Assembly (NCBI RefSeq): GCF_041153465.1
Contig: NZ_CP154858.1
Span: forward strand, 1,302,001 to 1,366,000
Reading direction: 5' to 3'
DNA: 64,000 nt
Source: Thermohahella caldifontis
GTDB taxonomy: Bacteria; Pseudomonadota; Gammaproteobacteria; Pseudomonadales; Oleiphilaceae
The position numbers and the translations under genes are program-made. Below the pieces are notes generated by a model. It ran no database searches. It was not told the DNA's origin and worked only from the letters and a program-made list of their open reading frames with translations. Positions 53,465-61,051 of the stretch are shown one piece after another (the first letter of the stretch is position 1; every line of letters begins with the position of its first letter).

Positions 53465-53883
53465 GCTATCTGATCGATACCAACGTCCTGTCCGAATTGC
53501 GCCGCAAGGAACCGAACCCAGGTGTAGTGGCCTGGTTCGAGGAACGGCCGGCGACCACCCTGTACGTCAGCGTGCTGACCCTCGGAGAGATCCGGAAAGG
53601 CATTGAGGCGCTCGGCAAAAGCAAGCGCAAACTCAAGCTGCTGGATTGGCTTGAAACCGAGTTGCCGGCATTTTTCTCTGGTCGGATACTGCCCATAGAT
53701 GAGGAAGTGGCCGATCGCTGGGGTCGGTTGCTCGCTGCTGCAGGGCGTCCCCTCCCAGCCATCGACAGCTTACTCGCTGCCACCGCTTTGACACATGGAC
53801 TAGAACTGGTCACCCGTAACGTGGATGACTTTCCACACCCGGATCTCGAAATCATCAATCCTTGGGAAACGGAAGGAATGTAG
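53461..53883 (+). CDS. vapC: VapC-type PIN-domain toxin
   Basis: A 140-residue PIN-domain ribonuclease. Acidic active-site residues appear at Asp6 (YLIDTNVLSELRR), in TLGEIRKGIEAL, in PAIDSLLAATAL and in VTRNVDDFPH. The last gives the RNxxDF end typical of VapC proteins that cut tRNA or rRNA. It starts with TTG, overlapping the antitoxin stop (TTGA). An inverted repeat follows shortly after the stop. Confidence 0.92.
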   Translation: MSYLIDTNVLSELRRKEPNPGVVAWFEERPATTLYVSVLTLGEIRKGIEALGKSKRKLKLLDWLETELPAFFSGRILPIDEEVADRWGRLLAAAGRPLPAIDSLLAATALTHGLELVTRNVDDFPHPDLEIINPWETEGM

Positions 53884-53887
53884 TTAT

Positions 53888-53908
53888 ATGTCTACCTGGT
53901 TGAGACAT
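53888..53908 (+). terminator. Inverted repeat after vapC
   Basis: ATGTCT-ACCTGGTTG-AGACAT begins 5 bases past the vapC stop and lies 45 bases before the ATG of the 468-residue gene. The stem is short and has no T run, so it may be an operator for the next gene rather than a terminator. Confidence 0.35.
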
Positions 53909-53953
53909 CGACAAAACAAGGAATAAGGACATTATCGACAGAGGGCCGCCAAA

Positions 53954-55360
53954 ATGCTGCTATTTGCAACCGAGTTTCCAGTCAATCCAAATCAAGGAAC
54001 CAGCAGCTTTCTTGAAGCAATGGTGAAATGGGTTGGCGGCTCACCACATACAAAACTATCTTTGGAAAAACTCCAAGAGATCCAAAGAGAAAAAAACACA
54101 AGCATCACGGTTGACAACGAATCTGTCCAGTCGCTAACCGTCACCGCGGAAGATTTGGAGCTTGCCGGCTTCCGGTATGGGAAACGCGATCACGATCTGA
54201 ATTGGCTAACAACAATTGTTTTTTCAAAAACGTCTACCGATGCATGGGTTGGCATCAGAGTCGAGTGTGAGTCACAACATCCTTCAGCACGTCTCCCGTC
54301 AGCAAAAAAACCGGTTGTTATACGAACCCTGCTGGAGGCGCTCGGTGGCGCAAATGATGGCCCGTTACCCAGCGGGGATCATGCACATTACCTCAAAAAC
54401 GATGATATTGACCTTGCTGCGAGACTGATTCAGGGTGAAGCAGGGTGCCGTTTGCCCATCATTTATGTGAGCTCAGGATTCCAGGGGGGCTACATCCTCG
54501 ATCCAGACCGACTTGCCAGAGATCTCTCTGGTATGGCGCATGTCGTCGTCGAGCCAAACCGGCCCTTCTCTGTCCGCTTGCAACACGAAGTTGACTCCGA
54601 AAATGTCTATGGCGGTACAGTTGGCGTTTACTGGCCAGAGGGTGGTGGTCGTAGAGCATTCTTCCTCGGTGGCGAGTACTCAAACGCAGGTCAACTAGCG
54701 CACGGCATCAAAGATGAAGTGCAAACCGCCCTTGCTAACCGTAGGCCTCTCGATCGGTGCACATGGGCGTATGTCCGTGAAACTGCCTCTCGGCAAACTA
54801 TTTTGGACCTAAGAGCATCAGGTTCTCAGGAAATCGACCAGTACATCAAGACATTTGATCAGGAAATAGAAGCTAAGGATCAACGCCTCCAGGATGCTGA
54901 GAAAGAGATTAAGCGACTACGCAATGAGCTTCGAATACTTGAATCGCGTGCTGGGGCGACCTCCGGCAGGCTGTTAAAGCCAGGCCGGGAACGTGATCTG
55001 TATCCAAACGAAGTCCTTGGCATCGTACTAGATGCGCTACGAGACGCATTGACACGTATACCGGAGAATAGTCGGCGTCATCACGTTTTGGAGTCGATAT
55101 GTGACGCGAACCCGATTCAGGAAGATTACGCCGAAAACCAACGGAACCATTTAAAAAAGATCCTTCGAGGAACCAGCACAATTGATGCCAAACTACGCCG
55201 AGAACTCGAGAATATGGGATTCAAGATTTCTGAAGATGGAAAACATTTCAAGCTCGTTTACCAAGGTGATGACCGCTATACCTTTACGCTTGCGAAGAGT
55301 GGAAGCGACTGGCGAGGCGGTCTGAACGCGGCCAGTGAAATCGCCCGGCTATTGTTCTGA
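53954..55360 (+). CDS. Unrecognised 468-residue coiled-coil protein (phage cargo gene)
   Basis: No family recognised. It begins MLLFATEFPVNPNQGTSS; residues 1-95 hold a mixed fold. Residues 115-260 have a beta-rich region (PIIYVSSGFQGGYILDPDRLARDLSGMAHVVVEPNRPF, TVGVYWPEGGGRRAFFLGGEY). Residues 290-325 are a coiled coil (TFDQEIEAKDQRLQDAEKEIKRLRNELRILES). The last ~110 form a helical segment and a small domain (RRELENMGFKISEDGKHFKLVYQGDDRYTFTLAKSGSDW). The GKH segment and helix-strand pattern of that domain recall HicA-like RNA-binding folds. It is visibly AT-richer than adjoining phage genes and runs against them. Cytosolic; no signal or membrane helix. Confidence 0.8.
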   Translation: MLLFATEFPVNPNQGTSSFLEAMVKWVGGSPHTKLSLEKLQEIQREKNTSITVDNESVQSLTVTAEDLELAGFRYGKRDHDLNWLTTIVFSKTSTDAWVGIRVECESQHPSARLPSAKKPVVIRTLLEALGGANDGPLPSGDHAHYLKNDDIDLAARLIQGEAGCRLPIIYVSSGFQGGYILDPDRLARDLSGMAHVVVEPNRPFSVRLQHEVDSENVYGGTVGVYWPEGGGRRAFFLGGEYSNAGQLAHGIKDEVQTALANRRPLDRCTWAYVRETASRQTILDLRASGSQEIDQYIKTFDQEIEAKDQRLQDAEKEIKRLRNELRILESRAGATSGRLLKPGRERDLYPNEVLGIVLDALRDALTRIPENSRRHHVLESICDANPIQEDYAENQRNHLKKILRGTSTIDAKLRRELENMGFKISEDGKHFKLVYQGDDRYTFTLAKSGSDWRGGLNAASEIARLLF

Positions 55361-55370
55361 GGTTTCCCCT

Positions 55371-56030
55371 TTATTTATTACCTCCCTCACCCTCGACTTC
55401 TTTCCGAATTGCTTGTGCAAGCCGGGGCAGCTTGCGCCGAACGGCGGATTCCAGATCGAACCGTTTGTGCAGGCGCACCGAATCGACCAGCACGGCAACG
55501 GGGATCTCCTGGCCGCGACGCAGGCGTTTTCGGCCCGTTTGCTGCCGTTGACCGCGCTTGAAGCGCGCGAGCGCCCGGTCGTTTTCGCGGATGTTCTCCG
55601 CCATCAGAAGCGTCTTGCCGTTCTTCTCGACGAAATAGGCGTTGCCAGCGCGCATCAGGCTGTCGATCACGCGCCGGAAGGCCTTGCGGCCGATGCGCTG
55701 GTGCCGAGGCAACAACGGAATCAACATGCGACCGCCGATGGTGCCGCCTCTCTCGTGGATGCCAAGCCAAGGGATCTTCGAACCGATGTACAGGGCCGGG
55801 AAACGATCCCGGCGCCGATCATAGACCTTTGCCCGCAGGGACTTGATGAAGGCCAGCTTGCGCACCTTGAAGGCACGGCGCATGTCGCGGCGCACATCCT
55901 CTGCCATTTCCCGGCCCACGGTACGCATGGCGCGGGCAGTGGCCTGGCGCATGGCCTGCCCGGTCCGGGCGCGCCAGGCGCTGAAGCGGCGCCGGTCGAG
56001 CAGCCCCTCGGTGGTCAGGCTAATCCTCAT
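55371..56030 (-). CDS. DUF6441-type phage tail protein
   Basis: A 219-residue very basic protein with stretches RRFSAWRARTGQAMRQATARAMRTVGREMAEDVRRDMRRAFKVRKLAFIKSLRAKVYD and PWLGIHERGGTIGGRMLIPLLP. These resemble the DUF6441 proteins of siphophage tail modules. Role unknown; its place between the assembly chaperones and the tape measure suggests tail completion. The start overlaps the end of the chaperone frame. Ten bases separate its stop from the convergent 468-residue gene. Confidence 0.7.
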   Translation of the reverse strand: MRISLTTEGLLDRRRFSAWRARTGQAMRQATARAMRTVGREMAEDVRRDMRRAFKVRKLAFIKSLRAKVYDRRRDRFPALYIGSKIPWLGIHERGGTIGGRMLIPLLPRHQRIGRKAFRRVIDSLMRAGNAYFVEKNGKTLLMAENIRENDRALARFKRGQRQQTGRKRLRRGQEIPVAVLVDSVRLHKRFDLESAVRRKLPRLAQAIRKEVEGEGGNK

Positions 56031-56591
56031 GGCGCAGTTCCCGGTGAAGCCGCTCGATGGCGGCCTTGTCGCCCTGGGCGCCGTGGCTGATCACCGCAAG
56101 CAGCGTGGCCAGCCGCTCGCGCTCGATCCGGGATTCCGCCTCGAGAAAGGCGTTCATCTGAGCCAGCGTGTAGTTCAGGACGTCGGGGTAGCGGTGGCCG
56201 GCGCGGACGAGCCGGTGGATGCACTCGATCCATCCAGCCGTTGGCCGATTTTCTCCGACAGCTGAGTGACGTTGGGCGCCACCCGGGCCACGAAAAAATC
56301 GGCGTTTACCTCGAAGACCGCGGCGGCCAGTTGCAAGGCGTCGTCCAGGTCCAAGCCGTCCACCCACTCGCGCGGGCGACGGCAGGCCAGGGCCAGGGCG
56401 TCGAGCAGCGCCTCGCCGTGCTCGGCCAGCAACGCGAGCCAGTCCGGCTCGCCCGCCAGCTGCTCGGCGAAAGGCCGGATGGCCCGGAGCATGGCCGGGA
56501 ACTCGCCTACGCGCAGCGGGGTGATTTCGATCCGGCTGCCGGCGATCTCCACCACGACCGGCTCGGGCACGAGCGTATTCAGATCATCCAT
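56020..56591 (-). CDS. Tail assembly chaperone, -1 frameshift product (gpGT-like)
   Basis: The fusion of the chaperone at 56175-56591 with a downstream -1 frame that ends at 56020. The shift site is T-TTT-TTC (56298-56292). After it the reading continues RGPGGAQRHSAVGENRPTAGWIECIHRLVRAGHRYPDVLNYTLAQMNAFLEAESRIERERL to the stop. The part from WIECIHRL on resembles the C-terminal segment of GT-type chaperones (helical, with LNYTLAQMNAFL). In lambda, gpG and gpGT bind the tape measure before tube polymerisation. About 190 residues. The downstream frame has no good start or ribosome site of its own. Confidence 0.75.
56175..56591 (-). CDS. Tail assembly chaperone (gpG-like)
   Basis: A 138-residue acidic, helical protein (LVPEPVVVEIAGSRIEITPLRVGEFPAMLRAIRPFAEQLAGEPDWLALLAEHGEALLDALALACRRPREWVDGLDLDDALQLAAAVFEVNADFF...). 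It lies between the tail tube gene and the tape measure, the canonical position of gpG. The abundant product is expected from normal decoding; a slippery heptamer within codons 98-100 makes the longer form. Confidence 0.8.
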   Translation of the reverse strand: MDDLNTLVPEPVVVEIAGSRIEITPLRVGEFPAMLRAIRPFAEQLAGEPDWLALLAEHGEALLDALALACRRPREWVDGLDLDDALQLAAAVFEVNADFFVARVAPNVTQLSEKIGQRLDGSSASTGSSAPATATPTS

Positions 56592-56599
56592 CGGTCATC

Positions 56600-57352
56600 T
56601 CACAGGAGCACGATGCGGCCGAACTGGCCGAGATCGCCGGCGGCGGGCTTCAGGGTATCGGCGAGCACCTGTCCGGACAGCTCGAACTTGAGCAGCTCGT
56701 CGGTGATCACCGAGAGTTCGTTCGCCGGGTTGATGGCGACCCGGTAGAGGTCGATCACCACCTCGCGGTTGCCGTCGGCGGTGTTGAGCCCTTCGAAGCG
56801 TACCCAGCGCTCGGGCAACGGCTGGGTGAACATGGCGGTGCGCTGGGCGGCACCAAAGGCGTAATCCACCGTGAAGGGCTCGGTGTAGGGACCGCCGGTG
56901 GTGGCATCGTTGATCACGATGGAGCCGTGCTTGCTGTTCACCGTGTACTGGGTGGGCGGCAGCGTTTGGGGCGTGGCGGACGAGTCCCGCACCACCACCG
57001 AGGAGACATTCTGCTGCGCCAGCAGATAGAGACTGCCCGGGGTGACCGGGTTGGGCAGCGCCTCGCCGGTGACCGTGCCCGCGGCGACCTGGGTGGTGGT
57101 GCCGTAGAGGGCCAGCTCCAGGTTGACCGGCACCAGCTCCTCCAGGGTGCAGGAGAACTCGCCCTTCTTGGTCTTGATCAGCTGCAGGTCGGTGAGCCGC
57201 TGGCCACTGGTGGACTCCTGGTGCTCCAGGGTCTCCACCGACAGCGACACCTTCAGTTCGGGCACGTTGCCTACGTAGCTCAGCCCCTGCGGGTTGCCGG
57301 CGGCGTCACGGGCACCGATGTAGACTCTGCCTTGTCCAGAGAAATATGCCAT
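56600..57352 (-). CDS. Major tail (tube) protein
   Basis: A 250-residue beta-rich protein with GRVYIGARDAAGNPQGLSYVGNVPELKVSLSVETLEHQESTSGQRLTDLQLIKTKKGEFSCTLEEL at the start, as in phage tail tube proteins, and ELSVITDELLKFELSGQVLADTLKP near the end. The central part (SVVVRDSSATPQTLPPTQYTVNSKHGSIVINDATTG) looks like an inserted domain. It builds the tail tube around the tape measure. A strong ribosome site (AAGGAGGAAG) precedes the ATG. Confidence 0.85.
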   Translation of the reverse strand: MAYFSGQGRVYIGARDAAGNPQGLSYVGNVPELKVSLSVETLEHQESTSGQRLTDLQLIKTKKGEFSCTLEELVPVNLELALYGTTTQVAAGTVTGEALPNPVTPGSLYLLAQQNVSSVVVRDSSATPQTLPPTQYTVNSKHGSIVINDATTGGPYTEPFTVDYAFGAAQRTAMFTQPLPERWVRFEGLNTADGNREVVIDLYRVAINPANELSVITDELLKFELSGQVLADTLKPAAGDLGQFGRIVLL

Positions 57353-57363
57353 TTGCTTCCTCC

Positions 57364-57477
57364 TTAGCTGCGAGTGATTCGTCCGGACAACGCGCCGCCT
57401 TTATGGCGCGTTGCGGCGAAGGCTAATGCCCGCGCAGCGGGCGTTAAGCGAAGCGGCCGGAGCCACAAATAGGCCAT
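57364..57477 (-). CDS. Possible 37-residue leader peptide over hairpin-rich sequence
   Basis: An ATG at 57477 with AAGGAG 9 bases upstream opens a 37-codon frame (MAYLWLRPLRLTPAARAL..., stop TAA at 57366). It ends just before the ribosome site of the tail tube gene. The DNA holds two GC-rich inverted repeats (GCCCGC-GCA-GCGGGC and AACGCGCC-GCCTTTA-TGGCGCGTT). It may be a leader peptide or simply repeat-derived sequence that is read through. No homologues known to me. Confidence 0.35.
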   Translation of the reverse strand: MAYLWLRPLRLTPAARALAFAATRHKGGALSGRITRS

Positions 57478-57479
57478 GG

Positions 57480-57644
57480 TCAGTCTCCTTTACGCGAAGG
57501 TTGCTTGATGGACTCGGGGGATGCCGCCCTGGCGACCTTGAGTTCGATCAGCCACTTGGCCGAGGTCTCGTCGAGGTCGAGGCGCTCCCCGGGCGGATAG
57601 CGCTTGCCCGCATGTGTGTGGGGTTTCAACAGTTCGATCTTCAT
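57480..57644 (-). CDS. Small phage protein (DUF7210-like)
   Basis: A 54-residue protein, MKIELLKPHTHAGKRYPPGE to the stop at 57480, with LDLDETSAKWLIELKVAR in the middle. Such small proteins are common next to tail tube and tail terminator genes. The ATG at 57644 has AGAGAGGATG-like purine-rich sequence upstream. Function unknown. Confidence 0.7.
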   Translation of the reverse strand: MKIELLKPHTHAGKRYPPGERLDLDETSAKWLIELKVARAASPESIKQPSRKGD

Positions 57645-57650
57645 GGGGTT

Positions 57651-58094
57651 TCATCCTCTCTGGGTGAGGTCATGGGTACGGGTGCGGTAGCGGATCGCGT
57701 AGCGGGCGGGGATGGCGGCCACAACGCTGTCGGCGTCCTCGACCTCCCACTCGCAGTCGAGCTCGAGCACGGCCAGCGCGAGCCCGTTCAGGCCCGGGTC
57801 TTCCATGAGCGCCGCGTGGGCCGCAACCAGCAGCGCGTCGGCCTCGGTCTCCGGCACTGCCGGCGGCACCGCGCGGGCCAGCGCCACCACCCGGATCACA
57901 AGCTCCCGTTCGACCCGGTCGTTGGGCCGGTCGATCACCTCGTCGCTCTCGGGGAAGACGACCACCGCGGGCGCCTGCTCGCGGGTCAGCGCCACGGTTG
58001 GCGAGCGGTGCACCTCGGCGCCTCTGGGCGCGAGACTTGCGGCAATACGGCTCACCGCCGCTTGCAGGATCTGCTCGCGGATGGAATTGGGCAT
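57651..58094 (-). CDS. Tail terminator/minor tail protein (gpU-like)
   Basis: A 147-residue protein. N-terminus MPNSIREQILQAAVSRIAASLAP, then strands PAVVVFPESDEVIDRPNDRVERELVIRVVALAR and a helix (VPETEADALLVAAHAALMED), finishing in an AIPARYAIRYRTRTHDLTQ strand. This pattern of strand-strand-helix-strand matches tail terminators such as gpU, and the gene lies exactly between the head-tail joining and tail tube genes. Assignment by fold pattern and position. Confidence 0.7.
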   Translation of the reverse strand: MPNSIREQILQAAVSRIAASLAPRGAEVHRSPTVALTREQAPAVVVFPESDEVIDRPNDRVERELVIRVVALARAVPPAVPETEADALLVAAHAALMEDPGLNGLALAVLELDCEWEVEDADSVVAAIPARYAIRYRTRTHDLTQRG

Positions 58095-58101
58095 GGCGAG
58101 T

Positions 58102-58383
58102 TCAGAGACGGGTCAGCGTGGCCCGGTGTTCGGTGCCGTCACCGAGGGCGTGGACCTCGCGCACCTGGTAGGCGTGGCCAGCGATCTGCACCGTGTCGCC
58201 GGGGGCGAGATCCGGCAGGCGCGATGCCGGGTAACGGATGGCGTACTCGGTGGACAGTGCGAGCCCGTCGAGCACGGGCTCGTCCGGGGCCCGGAATTCG
58301 GCCATGACGGCCGCGCCGCCGGCGATCACCTCGGTGAGCAGGCCGGCGGCACTCGCCGCGTCATACAGCGACTCGAGATCCAC
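58102..58383 (-). CDS. Head-tail joining protein (gpFII-like)
   Basis: A 93-residue small beta protein, ending GDTVQIAGHAYQVREVHALGDGTEHRATLTRL, a pattern common to head-tail connector proteins of the gpFII/LambdaSo type. It follows the capsid gene by 10 bases. It would close the capsid portal to accept the tail. Confidence 0.75.
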   Translation of the reverse strand: MDLESLYDAASAAGLLTEVIAGGAAVMAEFRAPDEPVLDGLALSTEYAIRYPASRLPDLAPGDTVQIAGHAYQVREVHALGDGTEHRATLTRL

Positions 58384-58393
58384 GGTCCGCGAC

Positions 58394-59401
58394 TTACGCC
58401 GTTACCTTCACCAGCACGCCGGGCCGGTGGCACATGGGCAGCGGATTGCTCTGGGTGTGCAGGTCGGTGCCCCGGTCGAACTTGCGCGGCTCCTGCTTGG
58501 CATACAGCGGCCGGCCGAGGGTGTTGGCAGTCTCGTTGAAGTCTGCCGGCGCGAAATAGGTGGCGAAGGTGTCCACCGTGCCGAGCGGGAAACAGTGTCC
58601 TTCACCCGCGGCGATGAAGCGGCGGGTATTGCCGTCGGCGTCCACCGCCTGGCCGCGGTACTCCTCGAAGGTGATGCCGGCGAAGGTGAAGCCCGCGCGC
58701 ATGTCGCTGCGCAGGGCCGCGCCGTCTTGCCAGCGCTCGTAGGCCTTCTCCACCTTGGGATGCGAAGTGAGCGCGTCGAAGAACTCCTCGGAGACCAGGC
58801 AGTGGATGCCAGTCATGCGCTCGCCCTTGAGGTTGTCCTCCAGGTGGCGCTTGATGGCAAGGCACTTCTTCTTGACGTCGGTATTGGCATTGCCCAGGTT
58901 GAAGTTGACCACCTTGGGGGTGATGCCGAACTCCTGGTACAGGTCGTAGAGCGTGGAGCCGTCGGCGTCCAGGATCACGCCCTTGAGCGCCCCCATGCGC
59001 AGATGCTCGAGGGTGATGGCGTGCTTGTTGCGCATGGTCTGCAGATGCTCGGCCATGACCTGGGCGAGGGTCTGCACCTCGGACTCGGAGCCAAAGGCGC
59101 GCACGCCCTGGACCTCCTCGGGCAGCACCACGTCGTCGTGGGGGATGTGCGGGATGGTGAAGGTGCGAAGGGCCCGCTTGCCGCGCTTGCCCACGGTGCC
59201 CGGGGCGCCCACCGGCAGGGTCGGCAGCAGGGTCAGCACGCCGTTCTTCTCCTCCACCGCGATGGAGCGGAAGCGCACCGGCTTCTCGGGCATCAGGCCC
59301 ATCTGCTCCAGCCGGCCGTAGTTGTTGGGCAGCAGGTTGATGGCGGCGGTCAGCGCCGTCATCGAGAAGGCCGGCGACTCGAATGGATTGTTCATGGCCA
59401 T
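58394..59401 (-). CDS. Major capsid protein (lambda gpE family)
   Basis: A 335-residue HK97-fold capsid protein of the gpE family. Typical stretches are NPFESPAFSMTALTAAINLLPNNYGRLEQMGLMPEKPVRFRSIAVEEKNGVLTLLPT and HDDVVLPEEVQGVRAFGSES, then ...EFFDALTSHPKVEKAYERW. It assembles the icosahedral shell with the decoration protein encoded just upstream. The start at ATG 59401 is chosen because upstream in-frame codons lie inside the decoration gene. Confidence 0.93.
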   Translation of the reverse strand: MAMNNPFESPAFSMTALTAAINLLPNNYGRLEQMGLMPEKPVRFRSIAVEEKNGVLTLLPTLPVGAPGTVGKRGKRALRTFTIPHIPHDDVVLPEEVQGVRAFGSESEVQTLAQVMAEHLQTMRNKHAITLEHLRMGALKGVILDADGSTLYDLYQEFGITPKVVNFNLGNANTDVKKKCLAIKRHLEDNLKGERMTGIHCLVSEEFFDALTSHPKVEKAYERWQDGAALRSDMRAGFTFAGITFEEYRGQAVDADGNTRRFIAAGEGHCFPLGTVDTFATYFAPADFNETANTLGRPLYAKQEPRKFDRGTDLHTQSNPLPMCHRPGVLVKVTA

Positions 59402-59403
59402 GG

Positions 59404-59781
59404 TCAGACTCCTTTGCGAACGAGGATGCCGATGGCCTTCAGCTGGTCTACGGCAGCGGCCTTCTCGGCGTTGGTGATCCCGGCGGGCCACACGAGGGCG
59501 TGATCGGCGACGATGGCGTGACGGGCGAGCAGGATGCCGTCGTCACGATCGCCGGCGGTGGCGTCCACCGGCTGCAACAGGATGCCGGCGGCGGTCTGGC
59601 TGCCGTCTGTGGCCGCCGGATCCAGCGCCTTCACCTTGCCGGTGGCAGCGACAATGCCCACCACCGCGCCCAAAGCGAGGTTCTGGCCGGAAGCCACGAT
59701 GACCTGGTCGCGGGAATAGAGATTGGGGGCCTCGTACTTGAGCAGGTCCCCAAGGTTCATGCCTTCGGTGATCACGGGCAT
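59404..59781 (-). CDS. Capsid decoration protein (lambda gpD family)
   Basis: A 125-residue head decoration protein of the gpD family, a trimeric clamp that stabilises expanded capsids. Recognisable stretches: NLYSRDQVIVASGQNLALGAVVGIVAATGKVKALDPAATDGSQTAAGILLQPVDAT. The gene order protease-D-E is that of lambda. Confidence 0.9.
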   Translation of the reverse strand: MPVITEGMNLGDLLKYEAPNLYSRDQVIVASGQNLALGAVVGIVAATGKVKALDPAATDGSQTAAGILLQPVDATAGDRDDGILLARHAIVADHALVWPAGITNAEKAAAVDQLKAIGILVRKGV

Positions 59782-59782
59782 C

Positions 59783-60994
59783 TCACACCTCCTTGGCCGC
59801 GCGCTTGCGGGCGGCGGCTACAACGGGGTTGTCATCCAGACTCGCGGCGGGACTCGTGCGCTGCGGGTCGATGTGGCTGTTGATCTCGGGCGCCTGGGCG
59901 CGATATTCGAGCAGGGCCTCGCGCACCGCCTCTTGGCTCATGCCCTGCGCGAGAAAGCCCGCCGTCTTTTCCGGGCAGCCGGCGAGCAGGCAAAGATCGG
60001 CGATGGCGCGGGCCTCATTGCGAGCGGCATCTACCGCCGCGGCGATCCGCGTTTCTTCCGGTTCGGTCGAATCCGCTGCCACAGGCTCGCAAGCAGCGGG
60101 ATCAGGGTCATGGTGCTCCATGGTCGGTGCCTCCTGGGGTTGGGGTAAGGTCGTGTGAATGGGCGTTGAAAGTTCGGTACGCATGGCCGCGATGGCGTCA
60201 TGCAGGGTGCCGACCCGGTCGGCCAGTCCCGCAGCCACGGCGTCGCCGCCGAAGTAGAGCCGCGCTTGGGTATCCCGCACCGCCTCGACGGTGCCCCCCC
60301 GGTGCTGGGCCACCGACTCGGTGAAGATGCCGTAGAGGCGATCCACCTCGGCCTGCAGCGCGGCGCGGGCGTCATCCGAAAGCGGCGCGTGGGGGCTGAA
60401 GTCGTTCTTGTGGCTTCCGGCGTAGACGGCGGTGAAGCGGTAGCCGTCCTGCTCGTCCTTTCGCGACTGGTCGGCGTGCATGGCGATGACGCCGATGGAG
60501 CCGACGCCGCCGGTGCGGGTCACGAATACCTCGTCGCTTGCTGCCGCCAGCGCGTAGGCGGCAGAGAAGGCCTGGTCGTTGGCTACGGCCCAGACGGGCT
60601 TCTCGCGCGTGGCGGCGCGGATGCGCTCGGCCAGTTCGAACACGCCGCCGGCCTCGCCGCCCGGGCTGTCGATGTCCAGCACGATGCCGGCCACCGCCGG
60701 GTCGGCCACCGCCCGGTCGATCTGAGCCCCGATCTCCTGGTAGCTGGCAAGCCCCGAGGCCGCCTCCAGCCCCAGCGCGCGGCGCACCAGGGTCCCGTGG
60801 ATCGGGATCACGGCGATGTCGCTCTGCTGCCGGGGAACTGGCCGTTTGGGACCGGATTCGAAAGGTTGGCGCTTCAGCCCGCTCTCCGGCCAGCCGATAC
60901 GCTCCCCCAGGACGGCCAGGATGATTTCCAGCTTCTCGGGAGCGATCAGCAACGGCGTCCCGATGATGCGGGCCGCGAGATGGGGCAGACGCAT
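59783..60994 (-). CDS. Capsid assembly protease/scaffold (lambda gpC family, S49)
   Basis: A 403-residue protein with an N-terminal S49 signal-peptide-peptidase-like domain (GIVLDIDSPGGEAGGVFELAERIRAATREKPVWAVANDQAFSAAYALAAASDEVF). The serine nucleophile is probably in AFSAAY, the lysine in AGSHKNDF. A scaffold-like helical C-terminus follows (roughly residues 280-403), as in lambda gpC/Nu3. It cleaves and releases scaffold during prohead maturation. The ParD/RelE cassette starts 58 bases upstream on the other strand. Confidence 0.9.
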   Translation of the reverse strand: MRLPHLAARIIGTPLLIAPEKLEIILAVLGERIGWPESGLKRQPFESGPKRPVPRQQSDIAVIPIHGTLVRRALGLEAASGLASYQEIGAQIDRAVADPAVAGIVLDIDSPGGEAGGVFELAERIRAATREKPVWAVANDQAFSAAYALAAASDEVFVTRTGGVGSIGVIAMHADQSRKDEQDGYRFTAVYAGSHKNDFSPHAPLSDDARAALQAEVDRLYGIFTESVAQHRGGTVEAVRDTQARLYFGGDAVAAGLADRVGTLHDAIAAMRTELSTPIHTTLPQPQEAPTMEHHDPDPAACEPVAADSTEPEETRIAAAVDAARNEARAIADLCLLAGCPEKTAGFLAQGMSQEAVREALLEYRAQAPEINSHIDPQRTSPAASLDDNPVVAAARKRAAKEV

Positions 60995-60996
60995 GG

Positions 60997-61033
60997 TTGC
61001 AAAATCTCCGGGGTTTACTACAATTGTGGTAAA
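60997..61033 (+). promoter_or_regulatory. Promoter with overlapping palindromic operator before parD
   Basis: TTGCAA (60997-61002) and TACAAT (61019-61024) are 16 bases apart. A near-perfect 20-bp palindrome (61014-61033: TTTAC, YACAATTGTR core, GTAAA) covers the -10 box. This is the layout expected for autorepression by the ParD-like antitoxin whose ATG is at 61052. Confidence 0.65.
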
Positions 61034-61051
61034 TGAATCGAGGGTATTGAT

